DNA of 64,000 nt from Lycium barbarum (lineage: Eukaryota > Streptophyta > Magnoliopsida > Solanales > Solanaceae), in contig NC_083344.1 of assembly GCF_019175385.1 (NCBI RefSeq), forward strand, positions 27,220,231 to 27,284,230, written 5' to 3'. Of the stretch, positions 21,604 through 34,005 are shown piece by piece. Each line of letters starts with the position of its first letter. The first letter of the stretch is position 1. The translations under genes and the position numbers were made by a program. A model generated the notes under the pieces. It had not been told where the DNA came from, ran no database searches, and saw nothing but the letters and a program-made list of their open reading frames with translations.

Positions 21604-24600
21604 CAGGATCTTGAGTCCTCCCCAGATGTTGTTATAGGTACATTGACTATATTTTCCCGTGATGTATATGCTCTGATCGATCCGGCTTCTACCTTCTCTT
21701 ATATTACTCCGTATGTTGCTAATTTTATTGGGGTGAAAGCCGAGCCAATTAAACCTTTCGAGGTATTCACTCCGGTTGGTGATCTTTTAATAGCGAAGTA
21801 AGTATATAAGAATTATGTAGTCGTCATATGTGATCGCCAGACAAAAACCGATTTGATTGAGCTGGAAATGCTTGATTTTGACGTAATTATGGGTATGGAT
21901 TGATTGGCCTCATGCTATGCTAATGTTGATTGTCGGACGAAAGTGGTACGATTTCAATTTCCGAGAGAGCCCGTGCTTGAATGGAAGGGTAATACAGCAT
22001 CACCGAAGGGTAGGTTTATTCCCTACCTCAAGGCAAGGAAGATGATAGCCAAAGGCTATATTTATCACTTAGTTCGGGTTCATGACACCGAGGCCAGGCC
22101 ACCAACTTTTCAATCAGTTCCGGTAGTGAATGAATTCCCAGATGTGTTTCCAGACGAACTTCCAGGTCTTCCTCCAGAAAGAGAGATTGATTTTGCCATC
22201 GATGTGTTGCCGGACACCAAGCCTATTTCTATTCCTCCTTATCGAATGGCTCCGGCAGAATTGAAAGAGCTAAAGGCACAGTTGAAGGATTTGCTCGGGA
22301 AAGGGTTTATTAGGCCCAGTTCATCACCGTGGGGAGCACCGGTCTTGTTCGTGAGGAAGAAAGACGGTTCTCTACGAATGTGTATCGATTATAGGCAACT
22401 GAACATAGTGACGATAAAGAACAGATATCCTCTTCCAAGGATTGATGACTTATTAGATCAACTACAAGGTGCCAAGTGGTTTTCTAAAATAGATCTGAGG
22501 TCGGGTTACCATCAAGTGAGAGTTAGAGAAGTAGATATTCCCAAAACAGCTTTCAGAACGAGATATGACCACTATAAATTTCGGGTGATGTCGTTTGGGT
22601 TGACTAACGCTCCGGCAGTGTTCATGAATTTAATGAACAATGTGTTCAGGCCACTCTTGGACTTGTTTGTGATAGTGTTTATTGATGATATTCTGGTGTA
22701 CTCTCGCACAGAATCAGAACATACAGATCATTTGAGGATTGTTCTTGGCATTCTCCGAGCCCGAGAATTATATGCGAAATTTTCAAAGTGCGAGTTTTGG
22801 CTAAATTCTGTGACATTTCTGGGCCATGTTATTTCAGATGATGGCATTCGAGTTGACACTCAGAAAATTGAAGCTGTGAAGACTTGGCCAAGGCCTACGA
22901 CGCCTACGGAAGTTCGTAGTTTTCTTGGACTGGCAGGCTACTATAGAAGATTCGTAGAGGGATTCTCATCTATTTCCGCTCCATTGACGAAACTAACCCA
23001 GAAGTCAGCTAAATTCCAGTGGAGTGATGCTTGTGAGCGTAGTTTCCAAGAGTTGAAAGACAAACTGACCTCAGCTCCAGTTTTAATACTTCCAGAAGGG
23101 TCAGATGGCTATGTTGTGTATTGTGACGCTTCCGGTGTCGGACTAGGATGCGTGTTGATGCAGCATGGTAAATTTATTGCATATGCTTCGAGACAATTAC
23201 GAAAACACGAGAAGAATTACCCAACTCATAATCTCGAATTGGCCGCGGTTATTTATGCCTTAAAAATGTGGAGACATTATTTGTATGGTGTGCACGTTGA
23301 TATCTATACAGGTCACAAAAAGTCTTCAATACATTTTCATGCAGAAGGAGTTGAACCTGCGGCAGAGGCGGTGGTTAGAATTGTTAAAAGATTATGATGT
23401 GAACATTTTGTACCATCCCGGAAAGGCAAATGTAGTAGCCGACGCGCTTAGCCGCCGATCGATGGGAAGTTTATGTGAAGTCTCTCCGGAAAAGAAAGAA
23501 ATGGTTCGCGAGCTCCATCGACTGGCTAACCTTGGAGTACGTGTAATGAATTTGGGTGATGCAGGGGTCAGCATCAATGATCCCACAGTTTCATCTCTGA
23601 GTATAGAAGTGAAAGAGCGGCAATATGAAGACCCTCAATTGTGTCTTACAGAGACACATCTCAGGGAAAAGAGAAGTCTTCATTTGAAGTTTCTATGGAT
23701 GGGGTTCTTAGGTACCGAAGCAGGTTATGTGTGTCGGATGTGCCAGAATTGCACCGTCGAATATTAGAGGAAGCCCATTATTCCCGGTATTCTATTCATC
23801 CAGGTGCAACCAAAATGTACCATGATCTCAAATTGATATATTGGTGGGATGGCATGAAGAGAGACATAGCAGAATATGCAGCACAATGCCCAAATTGCCA
23901 GCAAGTAAAAGCAGAACATCAAAAGCCAGGAGGCTTATTGCAAGCAATAGAAATACCTACTTGGAAATGGGAAGTGATCAACATGGATTTTATCGTGGGA
24001 TTACCGCGTTCCCGAGGCAAGTATGATTCTATATGGGTGATCGTGGATAGATTGACAAAAGCAGCCCATTTTCTCCCAGTTAGGACTACATACTCAGCCG
24101 AAGATTATGCGAGGTTATATCTCAAGGAAATTGTGCGCCTTCATGGTATTCCATTGTCTATTATTACCGATAGGGGGGCACAGTTCACGACCAAGTTTTG
24201 GAAGTCTTTTCAAGAGGGTCTAGGTACGCAAGTGAAGCTTAGCACAACATTTCATCCGCAAACTGATGGACAAGCCGAGCGTACTATTCAGACCTTAGAA
24301 GATATGTTGCGAGCATGCGTGCTAGATTTCGGTGGAAGTTGGGACGATCACTTACCGCTAATTGAATTTGCGTATAGCAATAGCTATCATTCCAGCATTC
24401 AAATGGCTCCATATAAAGCTTTATATGGAAGGAAGTGTAGATCTCCAATTGGATGGTTTGAAACAGGAGAAGCACAATTGATAGGCCCCAAATTGATTCA
24501 ACAAGCGGTGGAAAAGGTTAAGGTAATCCGAGATCGATTGCTAACAGCCCAAAGCCGCCAAAAGTCTTATGCAGACAATCGCCGGCGAGATCTAGAATTT

Positions 24601-25059
24601 CAAGTTGGTGATTGGGTGTTTCTTAAAGTATCACCGATGAAGGGGGTGATGAGATTTGGCAAGAAAGGGAAGCTAAGCCCTAGATACATCGGACCCTATG
24701 AAATCATTAGTAAGGTGGGTCAGGTAGCTTATGAATTAAATTCGCCTTCGAAGCTTGAATCAGTCCATCCAGTATTTCATGTTTCGATGCTCCGCAAGTG
24801 TATCGGAGACCCTACAAGGATAGTTCCGGTTGATGATGTTCAAGTGACAGAACAACTATCATATGAATAAGTTCCTGTTGCCATTTTAGATAGACAGGTG
24901 CGAAGGATCCGGAATAAGGAAGTAGCTTCAGTCAAAGTTTTATGGCGGAACAACAATCGGGAAGAAATGACTTGGGAGGCGGAAGAGAAGATGAGATCCG
25001 AGTACCCCCATTTGTTCCAACCCCCAGAGGAGATCCAAGCTGAGACGTCAACGGTATAA
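21604..25059 (+). pseudogene. Element A pol: protease, RT, RNase H, integrase, chromodomain
   Basis: Protease has ALIDPASTFSYI (about 21670). RT runs from about 22240, with [17 protein letters not shown] and catalytic [14 protein letters not shown] (about 22670). RNase H has [14 protein letters not shown] (about 23115). Integrase has HPGATKMYH..CPNCQQVKAEH, catalytic D in NMDFIVGLP and in ITDRGAQFT, and E in GQAERTIQTLEDM. The end has VKVLWRNNNREEMTWEAE, the chromodomain-like motif. Breaks: stops at 21799-21801, 21901-21903 and 24868-24870; frame changes near 23320 (in an A-run) and near 23640. The last stop is 25057-25059. The DDE residues are all still encoded, so this is the most intact pol here, yet not a single open frame. 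Confidence 0.9.
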
Positions 25060-25246
25060 GGTATGTATGCTTTATTTTACTCTTTGGGTCGTGTGTGGCC
25101 ATAGATATGTTGATATTGTAATGTAGCCCCGTGAGGCAATGATATTATGGGTTGTTGTGACAGGTTGGTAGTGCCAAATTACAGGGGAAACTCTGGCAAA
25201 AATTTTCTAGAATCCCGAGTGTTTAGCATTCGAGGACGAATGTTCC

Positions 25247-25260
25247 AAAGGGGGGAAGAA
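25247..25260 (+). other. Polypurine tract of A
   Basis: AAAGGGGGGAAGAA directly before the 3' LTR start TGTTACACC, the plus-strand primer position. Confidence 0.85.
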
Positions 25261-26628
25261 TGTTACACCTTGAAAATTCCCCCCGCTAGCGTACAGTGAT
25301 TAGGCCAATGAAGGGAATGACGTATATGGTGTTTTAACGAGGGACAACGTCCTTTAGACTGGTATTGAGGTGCTAAATAATTGTTAAGAAGGTTCCATAA
25401 GGATCGGAGATCAAACGAAATGACGAGAATAAGACTCAGTGAACTGATGGGTTATACGGTCGATTATACGGACCGTATAACATTATACGACCGTATAATG
25501 GACCATAAAAGAGTCACAGAATAAGTTTGCTGAAGGGATGATTTTACGGTCAATTATACGGACCGTATAAAATTATACGGCCCGTATAATGTACCGTCAA
25601 GTTGACACATAAAAGGGTAGTCACTGGAGAAATTTTATGGTCGATTATACGGACCGTATAAATTGATATGGACCGTATAATGGACCGTATAATGATGTCC
25701 GGCCAGATTTCAATTTTTAAATAAGAACCCAAGTTCATTTTATTTATTTCGTCTTCTCTCTCCACGACCCAACATCTCTCTAGAACTTTCCAAAACTCTT
25801 CCAATACAAGAATCCAAGTGAAAATCAAGATCAACAACACCCAAATCCGTGAAATCAAGAGTGTGAAATTCATCAAAGTCCATCTACACCAAGAAATTGC
25901 AAAGGAAGTGAAGTAGGGTTTTTAGTATAAAAGAGTATTGCTACTTAAGACTTGTTCAACCATCATCTAAGGTAAGTTTCATGACCATCTCATGTTGTTT
26001 AAGGTATTGGAAGATTAAAATGCTTGAATTATAAAAAGGCATAGCAAATGGGTCATATAGGGGTAAATAGTGCAAGTGGTTGAATGGTAATTTGATGGAA
26101 TCATGAATGTTGATGTGTTGTGATTATGAATATGCTATAAATGATGTTTATATCATGAAACAAGTATTAGATGCGCGAAAACACAATAATGAGTTATAAG
26201 GATAAATGTGAGAAAATTGGAGAAAAATGGTGGAAGGTGGTAAATATATATATATGATTGTTGAAAGCAATATTGAGGATGTTGTTGTGAACGTTGGGAG
26301 TTGATATAGATTATGGGAAAAGTAGTATAGATAAAGGAAGTGGTGCCCAATTTTCTCTAGAAATAGCGACGCATTCCCTTAGTCGATTAACTAACGTCTA
26401 TGCGAATTCTCTCTTGAAGGTAACGACGTGACGTTAAAGGCGAGCAAGTGAACGATAGCTTAGCTAAATGACAAAGGTATGTGAGGCTAGTCATTTCCTT
26501 CTAATGGCATGAATCCTATAGTATGAATTCCTTTCCTCGTCATGAGTTTGTATGTTTCGGAAAGCTAAAAGCCTATATCCATAAATGTCTATATAAGATA
26601 AGAGATATGATATGACGGTGCCATATTG
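25261..26628 (+). mobile_element. 3' LTR of A, left piece
   Basis: Aligns with 17728-19086 of the 5' LTR. It breaks at ..CATATTG (26628), where element B integrase coding begins. Relative to the 5' LTR, 33 bp (19087-19119 equivalent) are missing between this piece and the right piece. Confidence 0.88.
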
Positions 26629-28212
26629 GGCAGCCTGACGGACGTGCAGCCCGGAAGAAAAGAAATGGTTCGTGAGATTTACCAGCTAGCTAGTCTTGGA
26701 GTCCGTTTGGCTGGCTCTGGAGATACTGGGGTTTCTGTCCGAGAAGTTGTTGAGTCCTCTATTATGGAAGAAGTAAAGCGACGTCAATATGAGGACCCTG
26801 TTCTGGCACAATATAGGGACACAGCCCTTGAAAGAGGAAAGACTCCGTTCGAGATTACACCTGATGGAGTGCTACTACATAAAGGAAGAATATGTGTACC
26901 TGAGGTTGCGGGGCTGCGACGACAAGTGATGGGAGAAGCACATTATGCCCGCTATTCTGTTCATCCGGGATCAACAAAGATGTACCACGACCTCAGATGC
27001 TTATATTGGTGGGATGGTATGAAAAGGGACGTCGCAGAGTTTGTTGCTCAGTGCCCAAATTGCCAACAGGTTAAGATCGAGCATCAGAAACCTGGTGGGT
27101 TGTTACAGGAGAAGGAGATTCCGACTTGGAAGTGGGAAGTAATCATTATGGATTTCATTACAGGTTTACCGCGCACTCCACGGAAGTATGACTCTATATG
27201 GGTTATTGTTGATAGACTGACGAAATTCGCCCATTTTCTCCCAGTCAGGACCACCTATTCGGCTGAGGATTATGCCCGGTTATATATTAAGGAGATAGTA
27301 AGACTTCACGGAATCCCCACACTTATTATATCTGACAGAGGTGCTCAGTTTACAGCTAACTTCTGGAGATCATTTCAAGAAGGATTGGGGACCTAGGTAA
27401 GTCTCAGTACCGCATTCCACCCGCAGTCTGACTGAAAGTCCGAGCGTACTATTCAGACGTTAGAAGATATGCTACGGGCCTGTGTTATTGACTTCAAGGG
27501 TAGCTGGGATGATCATTTGCCACTTATCGAGTTTGCTTATAATAATAGCTACCATTCCAGCATCCAGATGGCACCGTATGAGGCTCTATGTGGTAGGAAG
27601 TGCAGGTCACCGATTGGTTGGTTCGACGTTGGCGAAACCAAGTTAATTGGCCCGGACATGGTTCAGCAAGAAGTTGATAAAGTGAAGCTCATTCAGGAAC
27701 GGTTACTGGCAGCCCAGAGTCGACAGAAATCATATGCCGATAATCGACGTCGACACTTAGAGTTCCAGGTTGGCGATTGGGTATTTCTGAAAGTGTCACC
27801 CATGAAAGGTATAATGAGATTCGGCAGGAAGGGAAAGCTCAGTCCAAGGTATATTGGACCTTATAAGATCATCCGTAAGGTAGGCAAGGTTGCCTATGAA
27901 TTGGACCTACCATCTGATTTGGGTGCAGTGCATCCAGTCTTCCACGTGTCAATGCTTCGCAAATTTATAGGCGATCCTTCTAGAATATTTCCTCTAGAGG
28001 ATATCCAAGTGACAAAGGAGTTATCCTACGAAGAGCAGCCTATAGCCATACTGGATCATCAGGTGAGAAGATTACGTACGAAAGACGTAGCTTCCGTTAA
28101 GGTATTGTGGCGAAACAATAACAGAGAGGAGATGACCTGGGAAGCCGAGGAAGAGATGAAGAAGAAGTATCCCTACTTATTTCCTATGTCTACAGGTAAT
28201 CTAAATTTCTAA
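26629..28212 (+). pseudogene. Element B integrase and chromodomain (5' part deleted)
   Basis: Opens at GSLTDVQPGRKEMVREIY, the linker after RNase H. Integrase zinc region HPGSTKMYH..CPNCQQVKIEH (about 26965-27075), catalytic segments MDFITGLPR and ISDRGAQFT, then in-frame stops at 27394-27396 and 27433-27435, the second just before the ERTIQTLEDML segment with the catalytic glutamate. The frame then runs through VHPVFHVSMLRKF and chromodomain-like VKVLWRNNNREEMTWE to the stop at 28210-28212. Close to but distinct from the A integrase. Confidence 0.87.
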
Positions 28213-28323
28213 ACTGGCTATGTTGATTGATGAATGAACTGCATGTGATAGTTGTAAAAGAGATCTCCCCGAAGTGTTATAAGACCCCATAAGACCAGTT
28301 CAACATTCGAGGACGAATGTTCT

Positions 28324-28337
28324 AAAGGGGGAGAGGA
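28324..28337 (+). other. Polypurine tract of B
   Basis: AAAGGGGGAGAGGA immediately before LTR B1, so 26629-28337 is the genuine 3' end of an internal region. Confidence 0.85.
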
Positions 28338-30017
28338 TGTTATATCCCGTACTTTGTACATTCAGATGTTTCAAAATAATCGCGATAAGTTAAGGGCAAG
28401 GCTATTATTTTCCTTCCAATTTTATTTTAATATACAAGTTGGTTATTAGTGGTATGAAAATATTAAGAGAGGCTAGGGGTAAAAAGGGAAAAATTCAAAA
28501 AAATAATATGGTCATAAAAGCCAGCATGGCCGTGTGGCTCAAGTGGGTCCCACCCATGGCTTGGCCAATTAACTCAAGCCATGAGTGGGGGCATGTGTCC
28601 ACTTTTTATTAGTAGGAGGTAAGTATATATATAGATAAGTGATGACATAGCGAGACAATTATTCATCTTTTTAATTCAAGAAGCTTGGAAAAGGAAAAAA
28701 AACGTATTCTGCCATGGTTGGCCGAATTTGATGCTCTTGGAGTTGATCAAAAAAAATAATTTTCTTCTAGTATTCCAACCAATTTGAAGGCCCTTATTAA
28801 CGTGGAGTAGTTGTTGGAGCAAGCAAAGCAATCATTTGTGCAACTCATAAACCCTAGCCAAGTTGAGAAGTTAAAGGATAAAGGTAAGATTTAATCTCCT
28901 TTTCTATGTGTTAGGGATGATTTGTGAGTGTTGTAGTATGTAGAAATGGATGAAATTCATGAAATATGTGTGTGTAGGTTGTGGCCGAATGGGGGCTGTG
29001 TTGGTAAGACGTGATGAATTCATTTTATTTAGTAATTTTGGTTGTTGTTGTTGTGGATTCCATGATGAAAATAAAGGTTTGACGGCTTAAAATGAAGTTT
29101 TAATCGTTGTGGGTTGTTGTAGAAGTTAATGCGACGTTAGCATAGTTTCTTATATTTGTATGAATGATGTTGTTAACGTGTGGTTGTTGGTATAATTCAT
29201 GAACTTGGAAGCGAGGAATGTGTTGTTGTTCTTATTGAGTTTGGAAGATTGTAAGTTGGGTTGTTGTGGTTAACTTGAAGGTAAATGAAATGCCGTCGAA
29301 TTATGTAGAAAGGGTTGCTAACGTTAGAATGCATTTTGAATTAATTGTTGAAGTGGTCAATATGGTTGTTGGTATTGTTGTTGACGATTTGGCCGAGTTG
29401 AATTTATAGGGGAAATGCTGCCCAAATTTCTGTAGGTGGATTTCTAGTTTAGAACCGGATTCCTAAATACCTATAGCTAATGTTTGATATCTTTTGACGT
29501 TATTGTAGATCTTGCGAAAGCCGAGACTTAAGTTCGGATTATCTTAGGAAGCGGGCAAGGTATGTAAGGCTTACCCTTTCCTTCTTTTGGCATATCCTAG
29601 AGCTAAGTAAGGTATGACACGCGTCTTGGGGTAACTCTATTCTTTAGTTCCGAGCTTGTTTACGATTCTTATTCACTTCTTGACACTATCCTACTTAGTA
29701 CAGTCAAGCTTATTGTATGATTGAATAACGAGCAAAGCATAGAGAGTCCCTATTCCAAAAAAGGTTCTACAAGGGTTAACGTCCATAACTTTCTTATGCT
29801 AACTCGGATTGACTCGAAACGTGTTTATGATCCTTCAAGTGTCGATTAGTGTACTTACCTATCGAGTCTTAAAAATTGATTTATTTGCATATAGTTTCTC
29901 ACTACTCTGCTCGTGAATGCCTCAATATGTCCTTCACTGAGTCCCGCGCCAGGACACGTTCTCGTGCGTACTCCACTGCATTGTTCACCGCGTCCCTCAC
30001 TAGAGGGTCGGGTCACG

Positions 30018-30056
<39 letters not shown>

Positions 30057-30822
30057 ATGATGATACGGGGGTGGCGGCCAGGATGGCATATGATGACTCT
30101 ATTCACCAAGTCCCTCACTAGAGGGCCGGGACATGTTATATGTATATATGATATATGATGTTGACATGCATGATTTTCATTTCAGAAGGCAAGTGTATTG
30201 ATGTTTTTAACAGTCATACATGTTTCTGGTAATTCTCCGTTTTAGTTATGATCCTTTTTACTGTATTTCATGCCTTACATGCTGAGTACATATTCCGTAC
30301 TGACCCCCTCTCTTCGGGCGCTGCGTTTCATGCCCGCAGGTACAGATGCTCGTTGCGGTGACCCGTCAGCCTAGGACATCCATTCTGCTACTTTGAAGTG
30401 CTCCCTTGTTCCGGAGCCTATACTTTTGGTACAGATCCTTCTGTTGTATATATATATATATATGTCTAATTAGGGTACGGTGGGGCCCTGTCCGGCCATA
30501 TGACACTGTTGTTACTCTTAGAGGCCTGTAGACATATATGTGGGTCATGGGTGGTTATCGTTCAGTTATGTCAGTGTGGATTATGTTTTGGCAATTTCCT
30601 GCATTATGATTGCCTGACCGGCTTGTGTGTGACATCATATGTGACAGTTTATATAGCGTTTTGTCTTGAACTATAAAATTCCTTAATATGCTAAACACAA
30701 GTATGATAAATTTTTATCTGGTTGAGTCGTGACAGTATAGGTTGAGCGATAGATAGTATGATAAGGGGTGCTCGGTAGTTAATAATGGGTACCTGTCAAG
30801 GCCCTCTGGTTGGGTCGTGACA
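28338..30822 (+). mobile_element. LTR B1
   Basis: 2485 bp, TGTTATATCCCGTACTTTG to GGTTGGGTCGTGACA. Preceded by a purine tract and followed by a primer site, so it acts as 3' LTR of one internal region and 5' LTR of another. It contains the double hairpin GTAC..GTAC and CCCC..GGGC at 30276-30320 and a (TA)n run at 30019-30052. There is no ACGGNCCGT cluster; near 28550 it has CATGGCTTG..CAAGCCATG arms. Confidence 0.87.
30019..30052. repeat. (TA)17 microsatellite in LTR B1
   Basis: Uninterrupted TA run; the matching run in LTR B2 is at 37665-37708 (about 22 units). Confidence 0.95.
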
Positions 30823-30826
30823 GAAG

Positions 30827-30838
30827 TGGTATCAGAGC
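30827..30838 (+). other. Primer-binding site of B
   Basis: TGGTATCAGAGC, 4 bp after LTR B1. Confidence 0.9.
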
Positions 30839-31026
30839 GGTTCATCCTCGGAATGTCTACAGGCCATGTCTAGTAGAGTCTTGTTTATCGGTGTGTGGTG
30901 CACCACATCTATAAACAGGAAGCTACGGGACATTTAGGATGTTACCTTTCTTTCTTACTCTAGATCGTGCGATAGAACTGTATTATTAGGATGGTTCCTC
31001 TCTAATAAATTTCTATGTTTACAGCG

Positions 31027-33165
31027 ATGCCTCCGAAGAAAGAGACCGCTGCCAGAAGGGCAAATCAGCAGCTGGGGATACTAGCCAGCCTAGGAGAGTT
31101 ACTAGGGCCCGCGCCCAGATCATGCCCGAGGTTGTGCTCCAGTCTGCGAGTTCTTCGACAAGGCCACTTCCAGAGGAACCTAGGGCAGCAACAGCTCCAG
31201 GTCAGGGGGCGGCCCCACCGCCAGTTCCTGAGGTCCCAGCACCTGAGCCTCCAGCTCCTCATCCAGGGGCGGAGGATAGAGCTATGAGAGACGCAGTACA
31301 GTTGCTGACTAGACTAGTAGCAGGGCAGGCTCGCAGGCCTGGGCCAGGAGGTGATTATGCGGATGGATATGACAGTTTAAGGGTTCGTGACTTCTTGACT
31401 TGTAATCCTCCGGAGTTCTACGGGTCAAAGCCCGAGGAGGATCCCCAGGAGTTTATTCGACAGATGCAGCGTACGCTGAGGCTAATCAAAGCCTCTGAGA
31501 CTGAGTCTGTCGAGATGGCTTCATACCGGTTGCGTGATATGGCTGTTAATTGGTATGAGTCCTGGGAGTTGTCTAGGGGCGAGGGTGCTCCTCTAGCGGT
31601 GTGGGATGAGTTTACAGAGGCCTTTCTTGGCCACTTTCTGCCTCCCGAGGTGCGGCGAGCTAGGGTTGACAGATTCCTACAGTTGAGACAGAGGGGCAGA
31701 GGCGTTCGGGAGTACAGCCTAGAGTTCGACTCTTTGGCTAGATATGCACCCACTATTGTAGTTGATATAATTGATAGGATGCATCGATATGTGATGGGGT
31801 TGGATCATTATCTGGTTGATAACTGCATGGCAGTGGCTTCCCAGCCAGGGATGGACATCGCTCAGGTACAGGCGTATGCGCAGGGGATGGAGGATCGACA
31901 CAGAGGATGCCAGCCCGATAGAGATCGTGACAGAGGCCAGCCCAAGAGGGCTAGATCAGCTAATTATTCTGGGGAGTTTCGAGGTGGGCAGCCTCAACAG
32001 CATACCAGGCATCCTTCTCAGCTAGCACGGAGTGCACCCCCACAGTTTACTGGTAAGATACTCGATAGTACAGGATATTCAGGAACTGGTTAGAGCTCCA
32101 AGGCTACGGGTTCGCAGTTGAGCAGAGGGTTCAGTCAGACGAGGCCACCCATGCCTCAGTGCCCTCGGTGCGGTAGGCGCCATCTGGGGGAATGTCGTCT
32201 CGCTACCGGTGCATGTTTTGCTTGTGGCTGTCAAGGCCATATCATGAGGGAGTGTCCGTTTGGGGGTAGTCCAGGTGGTCCAGCCCAGCCCACTAGGTCA
32301 GTTGCTGGTTCATCTTCCTCTTCTGTAGCTATGCGCCCTACGGAGCAGGGTATGCTGACACCAGTAGGCCGCGGTAGAGGTCGTGGCGGAGCTCCCGGTT
32401 CTAACGGTCCTTTGAACGGCATATATGCCTTGGCCAGCCGACAGGACCAGGAGGCGTCACCAAATGTGGTTACAGGTATATTATTAATCTTCTCCCTAGA
32501 TGTATATGCATTGATAGATCCAGGCTCTACTTTATCATATATTTCTCCCCTGGTTGCTAGTAGAATTGGGATAGAGCCCGAACTGATAGAACCGTTCGAG
32601 GTAGCTACACCGGTAGGAGATTCCGTTATAGCAAGGCGAGTATATAGAGACTGTTCCGTAGATATATGTGGCCGTTGCACCAAAACGGATCTGATAGAGC
32701 TAGATATGACTGAATTTGATGTTATTATGGGTATGGACTGGTTAGCTTCTTGTTATGCTAATGTCGACTGTCAGAAGAAAGTAATTCGCTTCCTGTTTCC
32801 AGGAGAACCCGTTTTAGAGTGGACAGGAAGTACAGCATCGCCGAGGGGTAAGTTTATTTCATACCTCAAGGCCAGAAAGATGATTAAGAAGGGGTATAGT
32901 TATCATCTGGTTCGTGTGCATGACACGAAAGCAGAGGCACCCACTCTTCAGTCGGTCCCGGTAGTCAATGAATTTCCGGATGTATTTCCAGACGAGCTTC
33001 CAGGTCTTCCACCTGAGCGGGAGATAGAGTTCACGATAGATGTGCTGCCAGATACTCAGCCTATATCTATTCCTCCCTACAGAATGGCACCTGCAGAACT
33101 GAAAGAATTGAAGGAGCAGCTGAGGGATTTGTTAGAGAAGGGTTTCATCAGGCCCAGTACATACC
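31027..33165 (+). pseudogene. Element B gag, protease and start of RT
   Basis: ATG at 31027 (MPPKKETAARRANQQ). The frame changes near 31070-31078, then stays open with one stop at 32091-32093. Capsid region NPPEFYGSKPEEDPQEFIRQM is split over about 31405-31470; knuckles CPRCGRRHLGEC and CFACGCQGHIMREC follow at about 32160-32260. Protease ALIDPGSTLSYI is at about 32508 and [15 protein letters not shown] after it. RT begins with [17 protein letters not shown] and stops at KGFIRPS (about 33150), where sequence breaks just before solo LTR C. The RT core, RNase H and integrase are absent from this unit. Confidence 0.87.
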
Positions 33166-33715
33166 ACTTTTGTCACGACCCAACCCCGTGGGCCGCGACT
33201 GGTATCCTAACTGGATACTCATACGTACCTACCTGACAGAATATTTCAAATAGGTGTTTACAGATTCAAGCCAATTCAGATACGGCGCGCGCGAAAATAT
33301 ATATACATATGCATACTGAAACTTTTGCATAAGCCGATGAGGCTAACATAACAGACAGAGTCACAAAATCGTACGCATCTACCTGAACAGATGTAACCCG
33401 TAACCCACAGACATATCTACAGGCCTCTAGTAGACGTACCGAATCAGATGACGGGACAGGGCCCCGCCGTACCCAGAATTATCATACATACAGAATATAC
33501 AGATGTCAGAAGATATATACCAAAAGTATTCGCTCCGGATCAAAGGAGCTCTTCAAAATAGCAGAATCTGAGTCCTAGACTGGCGGTGTATCTCCAGGTG
33601 CGTCTGTACCTGCGGGCATGTAACGCAGCCCCCGAAGAACCGGGAGTCAGTACGAAAAATGTACCGAGTATGCAAAGCACAAACATAACAAACATGATCA
33701 TAGTCTGAACCGGAA

Positions 33716-33718
<3 letters not shown>

Positions 33719-33758
<40 letters not shown>
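33719..33758. repeat. (TA)20 microsatellite in LTR C
   Basis: Uninterrupted TA run. Confidence 0.95.
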
Positions 33759-33759
<1 letters not shown>

Positions 33760-33944
33760 CGGACAGAACCATAAATCGAACGGACGGACGGAATCGTAAT
33801 CCCGACAGACTGACAGAATCATGGTTCAGACAGACCGATAGAATCGTAAACCATACGGACATACGGAATCAGAATTCATACGGACATAAAGACAAAATCG
33901 TAATCCAGACGGACGGACAGAAGTATGCCGGACAGAATTATGCA

Positions 33945-34005
33945 TGCAGAGTCATACAGAGTCATACAGAATCATATAGAGTCATACAGAATCATACAGA
34001 GGCAT
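33945..34005 (-). repeat. 11-bp tandem repeats in LTR C
   Basis: GTCATACAGAA and GTCATACAGAG alternate about five times, next to a broader GACGGACAGAAT-type degenerate array (33780-33940). Confidence 0.7.
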
